From Gemmatimonadota bacterium (GTDB taxonomy: Bacteria; Gemmatimonadota; Gemmatimonadetes; Palauibacterales; Palauibacteraceae), in contig JAGWBR010000017.1 of assembly GCA_021295785.1 (NCBI GenBank), positions 17,316-63,371 of the forward strand: a stretch of 46,056 nucleotides of DNA, in the 5' to 3' direction. How positions within the stretch are numbered: the stretch's first letter is position 1; each line of letters opens with the position of its first letter. The position numbers were made by a program, and so were the translations under genes. This document shows, one piece after another, positions 27,298 to 36,200 of this stretch. The notes under the pieces were generated by a model that saw only the letters and a list, made by a program, of their open reading frames with translations, was not told where the DNA came from and made no database searches.

Positions 27298-28059
27298 TTG
27301 ACCAGTTTGAAATCCGCGCGGTTGGCGGCCGCCCTGAGCACGCTGATTCTGGCGCCCCAGGCCACCGCCCAGACACCCGCTCAGGCAATGGAAGAAGCCG
27401 CCCGGGCTTTTGCCGAGGGGCGGTTCCTCGAGGCAGCGGAATTGGCAGAAGCGGTCGGCACGTCGGATGGGTTGGCGCTGGCAACCAAGTCTCTAGCGGT
27501 TCACGCCCACTATCTCGCTGCCGAGGAAGATCGGGAAATCCTACTTGAACGGGCGATGGCGCTTTCCGAGCAAGCCATCGCGGCGGATCCGTCAAGCGCC
27601 ATGGCCCAGCAACAGGCTGCCCACGCCCTGGGGCGTTACGCGTTGAACGTCGGGGCGATGACTGCCCTGCGCCGGGGTTACGCCGGCCGGATCCGCAATC
27701 ACCTGGAAGCTGCGCTCTTCATCAATCCCCGGGACGCTGAATTGCACGTCGGGCTGGGGGCCTGGCACGCCGACATCGTGGACCGGGCAGGACGCACACT
27801 CGCGCGCATCAGCTACGGCGCCAACCGCGGCGATGCTTCCGAACACTTTGAGCGAGCACTGGAACTGGCCCCGAACTCGCGGGCCGTGTTGTATGAATAC
27901 GGGCTCAGGATGCGCCTTCTGGAAGGCCGGGACGGAGAACAGCGGGGGATCGAGATGCTCCGCCGGGCTGCGGCAATCCCGGTGGTAGACGCCCACGATG
28001 AGCTGGTCCTGGGCGACGTGCTTGCGGCCCTGGAGGAAATGGAAAGCGGCGGCAGGTAA
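27298..28059 (+). CDS. Exported TPR-repeat protein
   Basis: 253 residues. The TTG start at 27298 follows GGAGG and a run of eight T. Signal peptide about 1-24 (LAAALSTLILAPQATAQT). The rest is helical with TPR-like units (AMEEAARAFAEGRFLEAAELAEAVG; AMALSEQAIAADPSSAMAQQQAAHALGRYA; HFERALELAPNSRAVLYEYGLRM). TPR arrays mediate protein contacts; a periplasmic scaffold is likely, but no partner is evident. Precedes the small membrane protein by 79 bp. Confidence 0.7.
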   Translation: MTSLKSARLAAALSTLILAPQATAQTPAQAMEEAARAFAEGRFLEAAELAEAVGTSDGLALATKSLAVHAHYLAAEEDREILLERAMALSEQAIAADPSSAMAQQQAAHALGRYALNVGAMTALRRGYAGRIRNHLEAALFINPRDAELHVGLGAWHADIVDRAGRTLARISYGANRGDASEHFERALELAPNSRAVLYEYGLRMRLLEGRDGEQRGIEMLRRAAAIPVVDAHDELVLGDVLAALEEMESGGR

Positions 28060-28138
28060 CACTGGTCAATCGCCGGCAGTAAATTCTCCCGGAGCCGTGG
28101 TGTCCACACCAATCCAACCAACAGGAAACGGTACCGCG

Positions 28139-28552
28139 ATGATCACCAGGAAATGCGTGCTTGCAACCCTCGCCGCCTTCGTCACCATGTATGCGCTTGG
28201 CTATGCCATCTACGAGTGGATTCTGGGCAGTTTCATGGCAGAAAACGTCGGCACCGCTACCGGCGTAATGAGAGACCCGCCCAGCTTTTTGCACATCTCC
28301 CTCGGTCAGCTGGCCGGAGCGGGGCTCCTTGCTACCGTGCTCTCCTGGAAGGGTGTGAAGAGCGCGATGGCAGGCGCCAGGGCCGGGGCCGCGGTTGGCC
28401 TGCTTCTGGCCGCCTATTACGGCTTCATGATGCTGGGCACCACGAATACCACGACGATGGAAGCCGTGTTTGCCGACGTGGTGGGCTCCATGGTCATGCT
28501 GGGAGGCGCCGGCGCGGTCGTCGCGGTTGTGATGGGCCGTGGCGGTGACTGA
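28139..28552 (+). CDS. Small four-helix integral membrane protein
   Basis: 137 residues from ATG 28139. Four hydrophobic segments (ATLAAFVTMYALGYAIYEWIL; ISLGQLAGAGLLATVLSW; GARAGAAVGLLLAAYYGFMML; DVVGSMVMLGGAGAVVAVVM). The layout resembles DUF1761-type membrane proteins, but I could not confirm a family. Function unknown. It is followed 88 bp later by the GH109-like gene. Confidence 0.6.
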   Translation: MITRKCVLATLAAFVTMYALGYAIYEWILGSFMAENVGTATGVMRDPPSFLHISLGQLAGAGLLATVLSWKGVKSAMAGARAGAAVGLLLAAYYGFMMLGTTNTTTMEAVFADVVGSMVMLGGAGAVVAVVMGRGGD

Positions 28553-28640
28553 AGCCTGATTGCATCTTCTTGTTCCCGCTCCCCCGCGGCACCCGGGGCG
28601 CATCTGACGGGCGACCTCCGACCAGGTCACTGGAGCGTTG

Positions 28641-30047
28641 ATGGCGAGTAACAACCCGGGAATTGAGCGCCGCGATTTTCTGCGGACCGGCGCTCTGGGG
28701 GTCGCCGCAGGGGCAATCGGCGGCTGCGCCGACGGCGCGGGCGACCAGCGAAGCGGCCAGAGCGGCGGGACCGCCGGAACCGGCACCGTACCGGGCGGCC
28801 TGCCGGCCCCCCCGGGCCAGCCGCTGGCCGCGCCGCCGCTTGACCAGGTGCGCATCGGCTTCGTGGGCGCGGGGGGCATGGGCACGGCACACGTGCGCAA
28901 TCTTGTCCGGATCGATGGGTGCGCCGTGACCGCTGTTTGCGACATACGCCAGGCCCACGCCCAGCGGGCTGCCGACATCATCACGGAGGCCGGCCACCCC
29001 CGCCCCGCGCTGTTTACCAGGGGCGAGACCGACTTCGAGCGGCTCTGCGCCGAGGCCGATGTCGATCTGGTCTACAACGCGACCCCGTGGCGCTGGCACG
29101 TGCCCATTTGCGTGGCCGCCATGGAGGCCGGCAAGCACGCCGCCACCGAGGTGCCCGCCGCCTACACGCTTGAAGACTGCTGGCGTCTGGTCGAGACCGC
29201 CGAGCGAACGGCGCGCCACTGCGTGATGATGGAGAACGTCAACTACGGCCGCGCCGAACTGCTCTGCCTGAACCTGGTTCGCCAAGGCCTGCTCGGTGAA
29301 ATCCTCCACGCGGAGTGTGGCTACCTCCACGACCTGCGCGCAATCAAGTTCGCCGACGAGGGCGAGGGGCTATGGCGGCGCGACCACTCCTGGACCCGCA
29401 ACGGCAACCTCTACCCAACGCACGGGTTGGGCCCGGTGGCCAACTGCATGGACATCAACCGAGGCGACTGTTTCGCGACACTGGTGTCGATGAGCAGCCC
29501 GTCGCGCGGTCTGCAGGAGTGGGCGGCGGCCCATTATCCGGACGGGCACCCCAAACGCACCGAGACCTTCGCGCTGGGTGACGTCAATGGCAGCCTGATC
29601 CAGACGGCGCTTGGCAGGACCATCTACGTGTCCCACGACACCAACCTCCCGCGCCCCTACGACCGCATCAACAAGGTCCAGGGCACGCGCGGCATCTTTC
29701 AGGGCTATCCCGACCGGGTGCACGTCGAGGGCCGGAGCCCGTCGCACCGCTGGGAGGAGGCCGACACCTACTACGCCGATTTTGAGCATCCGCTGTGGCG
29801 CGCGCTCCGCGAGGCGTCAATCGGGGCGGGACACGGCGGCATGGATTTCATGGAGGACTACCGGCTGATCAAGTGCCTCCGCGAGGGTCTCCCAACCGAC
29901 ATGAATGTCTACGACGCGGCGGCGCTGAGCGCGGTATGCGAACTGTCCGAGCGGTCGGTCGCAAGCGGCAGCGCCCCGGTCGAGTTCCCGGACTTCACGC
30001 GGGGGCGGTGGCGCGAGTGGACCCCCTGGCCGGCCGTGGGGGCTTAG
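28641..30047 (+). CDS. Gfo/Idh/MocA-fold glycosidase (GH109-like), Tat lipoprotein
   Basis: 468 residues. N-terminal Tat motif RRDFLRT and a hydrophobic stretch ending GGC suggest Tat export, possibly with lipidation. Rossmann NAD-binding motif GFVGAGGMGTAHV follows. Landmarks match GH109 alpha-N-acetylgalactosaminidases, which use NAD+ in a redox glycosidase mechanism: YNATPWRWH, TEVPAAYTLEDCW, MMENVNYGRAE, GYLHDLRAI (expected catalytic Tyr/His), NGNLYPTHGLGPVANCMDINRGD, SHDTNLPRPY and GAGHGGMDF. It could cleave amino-sugar glycans. The specific substrate is not proven. I use ATG 28641 in preference to the TTG just before. Confidence 0.82.
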   Translation: MASNNPGIERRDFLRTGALGVAAGAIGGCADGAGDQRSGQSGGTAGTGTVPGGLPAPPGQPLAAPPLDQVRIGFVGAGGMGTAHVRNLVRIDGCAVTAVCDIRQAHAQRAADIITEAGHPRPALFTRGETDFERLCAEADVDLVYNATPWRWHVPICVAAMEAGKHAATEVPAAYTLEDCWRLVETAERTARHCVMMENVNYGRAELLCLNLVRQGLLGEILHAECGYLHDLRAIKFADEGEGLWRRDHSWTRNGNLYPTHGLGPVANCMDINRGDCFATLVSMSSPSRGLQEWAAAHYPDGHPKRTETFALGDVNGSLIQTALGRTIYVSHDTNLPRPYDRINKVQGTRGIFQGYPDRVHVEGRSPSHRWEEADTYYADFEHPLWRALREASIGAGHGGMDFMEDYRLIKCLREGLPTDMNVYDAAALSAVCELSERSVASGSAPVEFPDFTRGRWREWTPWPAVGA

Positions 30048-30245
30048 ACCCCGGGGCCTCCAGGCATTTGGATCCCGAATCACCGCTTGCTTGGTGCGTG
30101 CTCGCCAAGACCGGGAGGCTGGGAGCAGACGGGCAGACGGTATTCGCCATGGCGGCCGACAATACCATCGTCGCGACCGGTCGTGCTCAGCTGGAAAACC
30201 GGCTCGACCGCGATGCCTTCGGCCCAAACGGCCTCGCCGCCTCTC

Positions 30246-30947
30246 TCATGCCCCCCCCGCTCCGGCCTTCCCACCGGTCGTCAAGTCGTCCCGGTCGCGT
30301 TCGTAGACGGGGGCCAACCGGACGATGGCGCGCAAAGCATACCAGCTGCCGGCCATTACCCCTATCGATGAGATAAGCGCGAGAGTAACGACTCCCGCCG
30401 GGGTGAGGATTGCCGCCGGCCACCCATCGAACAACGTCGACATCCATATCAAGCCCGCGAGAGCAGTTGCAAGGATGAAGAACTTGGATCGGGCTTGCTG
30501 ACCCGAGAACTTGTACTGGAGCGCCACTCCCAGCATGGAGACCAGGACCGCGGCTATACCCGCGCTGACCGCGACAATGAACGCTCCGGGAAGGGCCATC
30601 AGTCCGAAGAGTGGGAGTAGGGTCGCCAAGTGGATGACCAGTGGCATCGCCAAAATGACGGCGGCCACAAGGCGGCTCGCGGCGTGCTCGCGGCCCGTGA
30701 TAGGCAGGGAGGCCAGGAAGCGAAGGGAACCATCGACCTTCTCGCCGGTCACGTTCCGGGCAAGGCTCACGGGCAGGTACGCAAGCAACCCACCGGGCAC
30801 TCCGACCATTATATCCTGGCTTAGGGCACCCGTAAGCACGAGCGGAAGCACCACAACGACACCCATCGCCAATCCCACCTTCCACATCGGCTTCACGGCC
30901 CGGTACACGTGAAGGCGCGAGAGTCTAAGCACGGCATTGCGCCTCAT
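30246..30947 (-). CDS. ABC transporter permease (ABC-2 type)
   Basis: 233 residues with about six hydrophobic helices (VGLAMGVVVVLPLVLTGAL, LVAAVILAMPLVIHLATLL, FIVAVSAGIAAVLVSMLGVAL, FFILATALAGLIWM, GVVTLALISSIGVMAGSWYAL). The sequence SLRFLASLPITGREHAASRLV is typical of ABC-2 exporters' cytoplasmic coupling region. ATG 30947 overlaps the ATPase stop (ATGA), so it works with that ATPase. The substrate is unknown. The 198-bp gap to the convergent GH109-like gene has only a weak inverted repeat (GGTATT/AATACC). Confidence 0.82.
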   Translation of the reverse strand: MRRNAVLRLSRLHVYRAVKPMWKVGLAMGVVVVLPLVLTGALSQDIMVGVPGGLLAYLPVSLARNVTGEKVDGSLRFLASLPITGREHAASRLVAAVILAMPLVIHLATLLPLFGLMALPGAFIVAVSAGIAAVLVSMLGVALQYKFSGQQARSKFFILATALAGLIWMSTLFDGWPAAILTPAGVVTLALISSIGVMAGSWYALRAIVRLAPVYERDRDDLTTGGKAGAGGA

Positions 30948-31699
30948 CGCCCCGCCGCTCCCAGCAACATCCGCTTCGCCGTCTCGCGAATGCCGGCGTC
31001 GCTCGACACCAGCGCGCCATCCCCCGAGGGATTCAGGGCCTTCCCCTCCCGCAAGACGAGAAGGCGGGTGAACGGGATTTCGTCCAAATCTTCGAGTATG
31101 TGCGTTGCCAAAACGACTGCAACATCGGGGAATTGCCTCGTGTAGGACAGAATAAGCTGGAGCGCGTCGTGCCGGGCCACCGGGTCGAGGCCTGCCGTGG
31201 GCTCGTCAAACAGAAGGAGCTTGGCTCCCTGGGCCAAGGCCGTGCATAGAGAGACCTTCAGGCTCTGTCCGCGAGAGAGCTCCCGGAGGCGGTCGGCCAG
31301 CTTGAGATCCAGCGTTTCGGCCATTTCCCGTGCCTTCGCCATGTCCCAACCGGAGTAGAAGTGCGAAAGAAAATCGAAGTGCTCGGCCACCCTCATCCAT
31401 CCGAGGCCCAAGAGCTGGGTCGGAACGATCGCCACCTGCTCTCGGATCGTCGGGTCCACCCTGTCCCGCTTCCTTCCCAATATCCATAAGCTACCCGCCG
31501 AGATGACGCGGTGACCGGACAGGATGCCGAGGAGCGTTGTCTTTCCCGCACCGTTGGGTCCCACAAGCGCCACAACGCCGCCGGGGCGGATCCGCAGACT
31601 AAGGGGCCCAAGCCGAAACTTCGGATAGCTGAACTCGATCTCCCGGAGGTCGACGACACAACGGTCGTCCGCGGTTTCAGCTCTCTTCGCTTCGATCAT
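30944..31699 (-). CDS. ABC transporter ATP-binding protein
   Basis: 251 residues. Walker A GPNGAGKTT (47-55), signature LSRGQ (141-145, usual LSGGQ), Walker B LLLFDEPTAGLD (161-172) and H-loop THILEDLDEI. Powers the downstream permease. ATG 31699 overlaps the stop of a truncated upstream frame (ATGA), indicating it was formerly the second or third gene of an operon. Confidence 0.92.
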   Translation of the reverse strand: MIEAKRAETADDRCVVDLREIEFSYPKFRLGPLSLRIRPGGVVALVGPNGAGKTTLLGILSGHRVISAGSLWILGRKRDRVDPTIREQVAIVPTQLLGLGWMRVAEHFDFLSHFYSGWDMAKAREMAETLDLKLADRLRELSRGQSLKVSLCTALAQGAKLLLFDEPTAGLDPVARHDALQLILSYTRQFPDVAVVLATHILEDLDEIPFTRLLVLREGKALNPSGDGALVSSDAGIRETAKRMLLGAAGR

Positions 31700-31869
31700 T
31701 GAAGCATGCCTCTGTATGTACCGGGCCTCATTGGGCGTCCGAAGTCGATGAGATGGTTACATTTGATCCAACGCGCCTGCGCCAGCGCGAAAACGTCGAC
31801 CAGCGGAAGCAGGTGTTCGCCCCCTTCCTTCGCCAGCAGCTCCCTGAGGCCCGCCTGTCCGGGTGGCCC
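31696..31869 (-). pseudogene. 3' remnant of an unrecognised gene upstream of the ABC operon
   Basis: 57 sense codons from just after an in-frame TAA to TGA 31698-31696: LRELLAKEGGEHLLPLVDVF, then ALAQARWIKCNHLIDFGRP and a short end. Its TGA overlaps the ATPase ATG (ATGA). Codon composition looks coding, yet there is no start codon except a late ATG 11 codons from the end. I read it as the surviving 3' end of a deleted gene. The family is not recognised. Confidence 0.5.
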
Positions 31870-31890
31870 TTACTCCCGTAGTTTCTCTCC

Positions 31891-31966
31891 ATCGTGGCGG
31901 TCTCCATTTTGGGGTTTGTGCTGCCTGATTCTAACCTGGAATCAGGCCTCCGGGAGCCACCACGAT
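31891..31966. repeat. Nested inverted repeat
   Basis: Inner perfect arms GCCTGATTC (31923-31931) and GAATCAGGC (31939-31947) with a 7-nt loop; outer arms ATCGTGG (31891-31897) and CCACGAT (31960-31966), continuing imperfectly inward. It could be a transposon or MITE relic, a terminator, or a structured RNA. No transposase is present. Confidence 0.45.
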
Positions 31967-32149
31967 TCTTTTGTGCCCCTTCAGGCTACCTCCAACTATT
32001 CCTGGGACACCCTCGACAAAACGGACACTCGGGTGTAACACCAAGAGCTGGTTATTGAGCGTAATGTGTCTGGCGGCCCCCAATGTTGGAGTTTATGTTG
32101 AATCGGTTGAATCGGTGCAAGCTAATCCCCGGGTTGGAGGGCAACCAAG
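31967..32149. other. Intergenic sequence, no gene recognised
   Basis: Lower-GC stretch between the nested repeat and the GNAT-like stub. I see no open frame with a family signature, no RNA gene and no clear promoter. Together with 31700-31966 it forms the scar region between the ABC operon and the prenyl synthase. Confidence 0.35.
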
Positions 32150-32221
32150 ATGGAGGTACGTAGCTCGGCTCTGAGGGTTCCGGAGCCCGCCGACATCGAC
32201 GCCATCGCGCGCCGCAACTAG
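32150..32221 (+). pseudogene. 23-codon stub, possibly from a GNAT acetyltransferase
   Basis: ATG 32150 preceded by GGAGGG (good Shine-Dalgarno). The short frame reads MEVRSSALRVPEPADIDA and ends a few residues later at TAG. The pattern (xRxAxPxDIDAIAxxN) is like the beginning of many GNAT acetyltransferases. Too short to function; may be a relic or a leader peptide. Confidence 0.3.
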
Positions 32222-32273
32222 CATTCGGCCAGAACCGGGCATGACCGGACTCGGGCAAGACAGAACCCAACCG

Positions 32274-32299
32274 GGGGCTGCCAGCCGGGTAACAGCCCC
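32274..32299 (+). other. Hairpin immediately before the prenyl synthase
   Basis: GGGGCTG (32274-32280) and CAGCCCC (32293-32299), perfect 7-bp arms with a 12-nt loop. It ends directly before a TTG codon in the prenyl synthase frame (32300) and may sequester or insulate that start; I prefer GTG 32318. Confidence 0.3.
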
Positions 32300-32317
32300 T
32301 TGAAAGGTCGGCGTCTG

Positions 32318-33292
32318 GTGCCCGACGAGTTGGCCCGGCGGCTGGAATCGCTGCGTGCCGGCGGTAGTTTTTCGCACGGAGGCGCGGGGCCGCGAGGGCT
32401 CTTCGGTTCCGCCGCCGGACCGGACCTTGCCGCGCTGGCCGAGTTCATGTCGGCAGCCCGCCGACGCACGGACGCCGCCCTGGATGAGGCCCTGCCACCG
32501 GGATCGCAGCCCCCCGCGGTCCTTCACGGAGCCGTGCGCTACGCAGTCTTTCCGGGGGGCAAACGCCTGCGCCCGATGCTGGCCTTCGGAGCCGCCTCGG
32601 CGGGCGGAGCCGACCTCGACCGGGCCATGCCGGTTGCCGTCGCGGCCGAGTTGATCCATACGTGCTCGCTGGTCTTGGACGACCTGCCAGCGCAAGACAA
32701 CAACCCTCTGCGCCGGGGGCAACCAGCCGCCCACATCGCCTTTGACGGTGCCACGGCCATGCTTGCCGGCAGTGCACTGCTTTCGGCGGCGTTCGCCCAG
32801 TGCACGCGTCTGGCCGACCCCGCGGCGTCTGCGGCGGTCGGGACCGGACTCGCGGACACAATCGGCTCGCGGGGACTGATCGGCGGGCAGATTGACGATC
32901 TTGCGTTCGACCCCTCCGGGGCCAGCGTCGAGGAGGTGGAGCACATCCACCTGCGCAAGACAGCCGCACTGTTTCGGTTTTCGACATGGGCGGGGGGAGT
33001 GGCGGCCGGTGTAACGGGCCAGGACCTGGACCGCCTGGAGGCCTTCGGCTGCGCCTACGGGCTCGCCTTTCAGATCGCCGACGACCTCCGGGACCAGGAC
33101 CCACGGGAGTGCTCCATGCTGCACGTGCTCTCAAGGAGTGAGGCAACGGCGCGTATGAGCGACCTGCTTGACCACGCCACACGCGAGATCGAGGTGTTTG
33201 GTCCCGGCGGGTGGGTGTTGGCCGGACTGGCCCGGAACCTGGCCGCGCGCTCGTCCCGTGAGCACCGCGGTGCCAGGGAGGCCCTGGCATGA
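32318..33292 (+). CDS. Polyprenyl (farnesyl/geranylgeranyl) diphosphate synthase
   Basis: 324 residues from GTG 32318 (AAAGG 9 nt upstream). Isoprenyl chain-elongating enzyme. Visible: YAVFPGGKRLRPML, first Asp-rich motif DDLPAQDNNPLRRG (usual DDLPAMDDDxLRRG), GGQIDDL, KTAALF, and second Asp-rich motif QIADDLRDQD. The chain length cannot be told. The first 35 residues before FMSAARRRTDAALDEALP are not family-like. Its stop overlaps the RND permease ATG (ATGA), an odd but clear coupling. Confidence 0.9.
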   Translation: MPDELARRLESLRAGGSFSHGGAGPRGLFGSAAGPDLAALAEFMSAARRRTDAALDEALPPGSQPPAVLHGAVRYAVFPGGKRLRPMLAFGAASAGGADLDRAMPVAVAAELIHTCSLVLDDLPAQDNNPLRRGQPAAHIAFDGATAMLAGSALLSAAFAQCTRLADPAASAAVGTGLADTIGSRGLIGGQIDDLAFDPSGASVEEVEHIHLRKTAALFRFSTWAGGVAAGVTGQDLDRLEAFGCAYGLAFQIADDLRDQDPRECSMLHVLSRSEATARMSDLLDHATREIEVFGPGGWVLAGLARNLAARSSREHRGAREALA

Positions 33293-36200
33293 CCCCCGGC
33301 GACGCCCCCCGCGGCCCGATCGCCTACATGGCGGCGAACAACATGGTCGTCAGGGTGGTCACCCTCTTCCTGCTGGTCGGCGGCCTGTTCACGGCGTTCG
33401 GTCTGGTCCAGGAGGTGATCCCCAACTCCTCGTTGGACCGCGTTCATATCGTCGTGTCTTATCCCGGGGCCTCTCCAGAAGAAGTCGAAGAGCAGATCAT
33501 CCGCAGGATCGAAGAGCAGATCCGCGGGGTGGAAGGGCTGGGGCGTGTTTCGGCCATGGCCTCCCGCGGCTCCGGTTCGGTGATCGCCGAGTTCAGGAAC
33601 GGGACAGACATCGGCCGTGCTCTCAACGAGGTGAAGGCCGAGGTGGACCGCATCCCCACGTTCCCCGCCGAAGCGGAACGACCCGAAGTTCGAGAGCTCA
33701 CTACCCGACAGCCCTTCCTGCGCATCATCATCCGCGGCGACGTACCGGAACGCGCCCTCAACGAGCTGGCCCTGCAAATCGAAGAGGGCATTTCCGCCCT
33801 TCCCAACGTGTCTTTGGCGCGGACAGGCGGCACGCGCCCGCACGAAATCTCGATTGAAGTCCCGCAGCGGACTCTGCGGGCGCTCGGCCTGACCCACGAG
33901 GGAATCGCCCGGGTAGTGCGCCAAGCCTCGCTGGACCTCCCCGGGGGACGGGTATCGGCCAGTGATGGCGAAATCCTGGTTCGGACGCTGGGTCGGAAAG
34001 ACGACCAGTACGACTTCGAAGACATCATCGTCCTGACCCGCGCCGACGGGACCGCCGTGCGGCTCGGCCAGATCGCCACGGTGCGCGACGGGTTCGCCGA
34101 CAGCGATTTGAGGATGCGCTACAACGGCCTGCCCGCCGCCAGCGTGGACGTGTTCCGCACTTCCGACGAACAGCTGACCGGCATCAGTTCTGCGGTCCGC
34201 GATTACCTGGAGAACAGTGTCGAGCCAGGCCTGCCCGCCGGGGTCGAAGTCGGGATCTGGTTCGACGACTCTGAGATGGTGAGCGGGCGGTTGGGCCTCA
34301 TGATCAAGAACGCCCTGCTCGGCCTGATGCTTGTCTTCATCACCCTGGCGCTCTTCCTTGAAATCGGGCTCGCCATGTGGGTAGCGGCGGGCCTGGGTGT
34401 GTCGTTTGCGGGAGCGTTCCTTGTGATGGGGGCCCTGGACGTCACCATCAACATGTTCTCCATGATGGGGCTGATTCTTGCCCTGGGGATCGTTGTCGAC
34501 GACGCGATTGTCGTGGGAGAAAGCATCCACCTGGAGCGCGAAAAGGGGGCCGGCGGGCTGGAAGCTGCGATGCGCGGTACAAGACAGGTCAGCAGTCCGG
34601 TCTTCTTCGCGGTCGTAACCTCGATTATCGCCTTCTCAACCCTGCTGACCGTGCCGGGCGCGCCGGGCAGGCTCATGAGCTCCATCCCCGTGGTGGTTAT
34701 CGCCGTGCTTGCCGTTTCGCTGCTCGACTCGCTGCTGCTCCTTCCGAACCACCTTTCGCACCTGCCCGAGGCCGGCCGGCAGGCCCCCAACCGGGTTTTT
34801 GCACTTTGGAAGAATGTCCAGAACCGCGTCGATGCGCTGGTGCGGAAGACGGCCGACGGTCCGCTTGACCGAGGGCTGAGCCTGGCGACGCGCAGACCGT
34901 TCGTGGTGTTGGCAGCGGCCGCCGGGCTGTTCGTTCTCTCGGCGATGCTGGTCGTCTCGGGAGTCGTGCGCAACCGGGCCATAGTTCCGATCGAGGGCGA
35001 CATCGTGTCTGCCGACCTGGAGCTTCCGGCCGGTACCGGCGGAGACATCACCTCCAGGGTGGCCGACCGAATCGAGGCAGCGGGACTCCGTGCGGTGGAA
35101 CGCATCGCCGCGGAACACGACCCGACCACCGCGGGCGCGCTGCGGAACGTGGCCGTTGCCGTGACGGTCGGGCAACCGGCACAGCTGTTTGACCCGATCG
35201 GGGGCGACGCGGCACCGGTCGCGCGCGGCCACCTGGCGACGGTCCAATTCCGCATTTTCGACTGGGAACGCTACGGAGTTGCCGCGGGCGACCTTGAGCG
35301 CGTGTGGCGGGAAGAAGCCGGCGAGATCCCCGAGGCGACGGCGTTCACGATCACCTCGAGTATCATCGGCGGAGACATGCCCGTTCACTACGATATCTCC
35401 CATCCCGATCCCGACCGCCTGGCGGCGATCGCCGAACGTGTGGTTCGCGAGCTGAACGGGTTCGACGGTGTGTTCGAGGTGAAGGACAACCTGGACGACG
35501 GCTTCAACGAGCTCCGGCTCGAACTGGAGCCGGCCTCCCGTTCGCTCCAAGTGACCACCGACCATTTCGCCCGCCAGATCAGGGCCGGTTTCTACGGAGT
35601 GGAAGCGCTCACGGTGCCGCGGGGGCGCGACGACGCGAAGGTCTACGTGCGCCTTCCCGAGGAAGAACGGAACTCGGCGGCCGATGTGGAAGAGTACATG
35701 GTGCGCCTGCCGGATGGCGGAGAGGTGGCCCTGGGGCAGATTGCGCGCGTCAGCTTCGACCGGGCTCCGTCCACGATCCACCGGATCGACGGCCGACGCG
35801 CCGTATCGGTTACTGCAGATGTGGATGCCGTCAACGCGACCGGCGTCCAGGTCGACGCGCACGTGGTCGATCAGATCTTCGCCCCCCTTGAAGCCGAAGA
35901 TCCCGACTTTGCCTATGCCTTCGGGGGGCAGCGCAAACAAAACGACGAAACCATGAGCGCGCTGGCGCGATCCGGGTTCTTCGCACTGCTTCTCATGTAC
36001 GCGCTGATGGCGATGGCCTTTGGCTCCGGTTTCCAGCCGCTCGTCGTGCTCGCCGCGATTCCCCTGGGGATGATCGGCACACTGGTGGGGCACATGTTGC
36101 TGCAACTGGACTTCAGCATGTGGTCGACCTTCGGCCTGATCGGGGTGAGCGGAGTGGTGGTCAATGATTCGCTGGTCATGATCAAGACCATGAACGATTT

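Noticed and set aside
30140-30180. GGTATT/AATACC inverted repeat as a terminator
   Set aside because: Only 6-bp arms with a long loop and no T-run.
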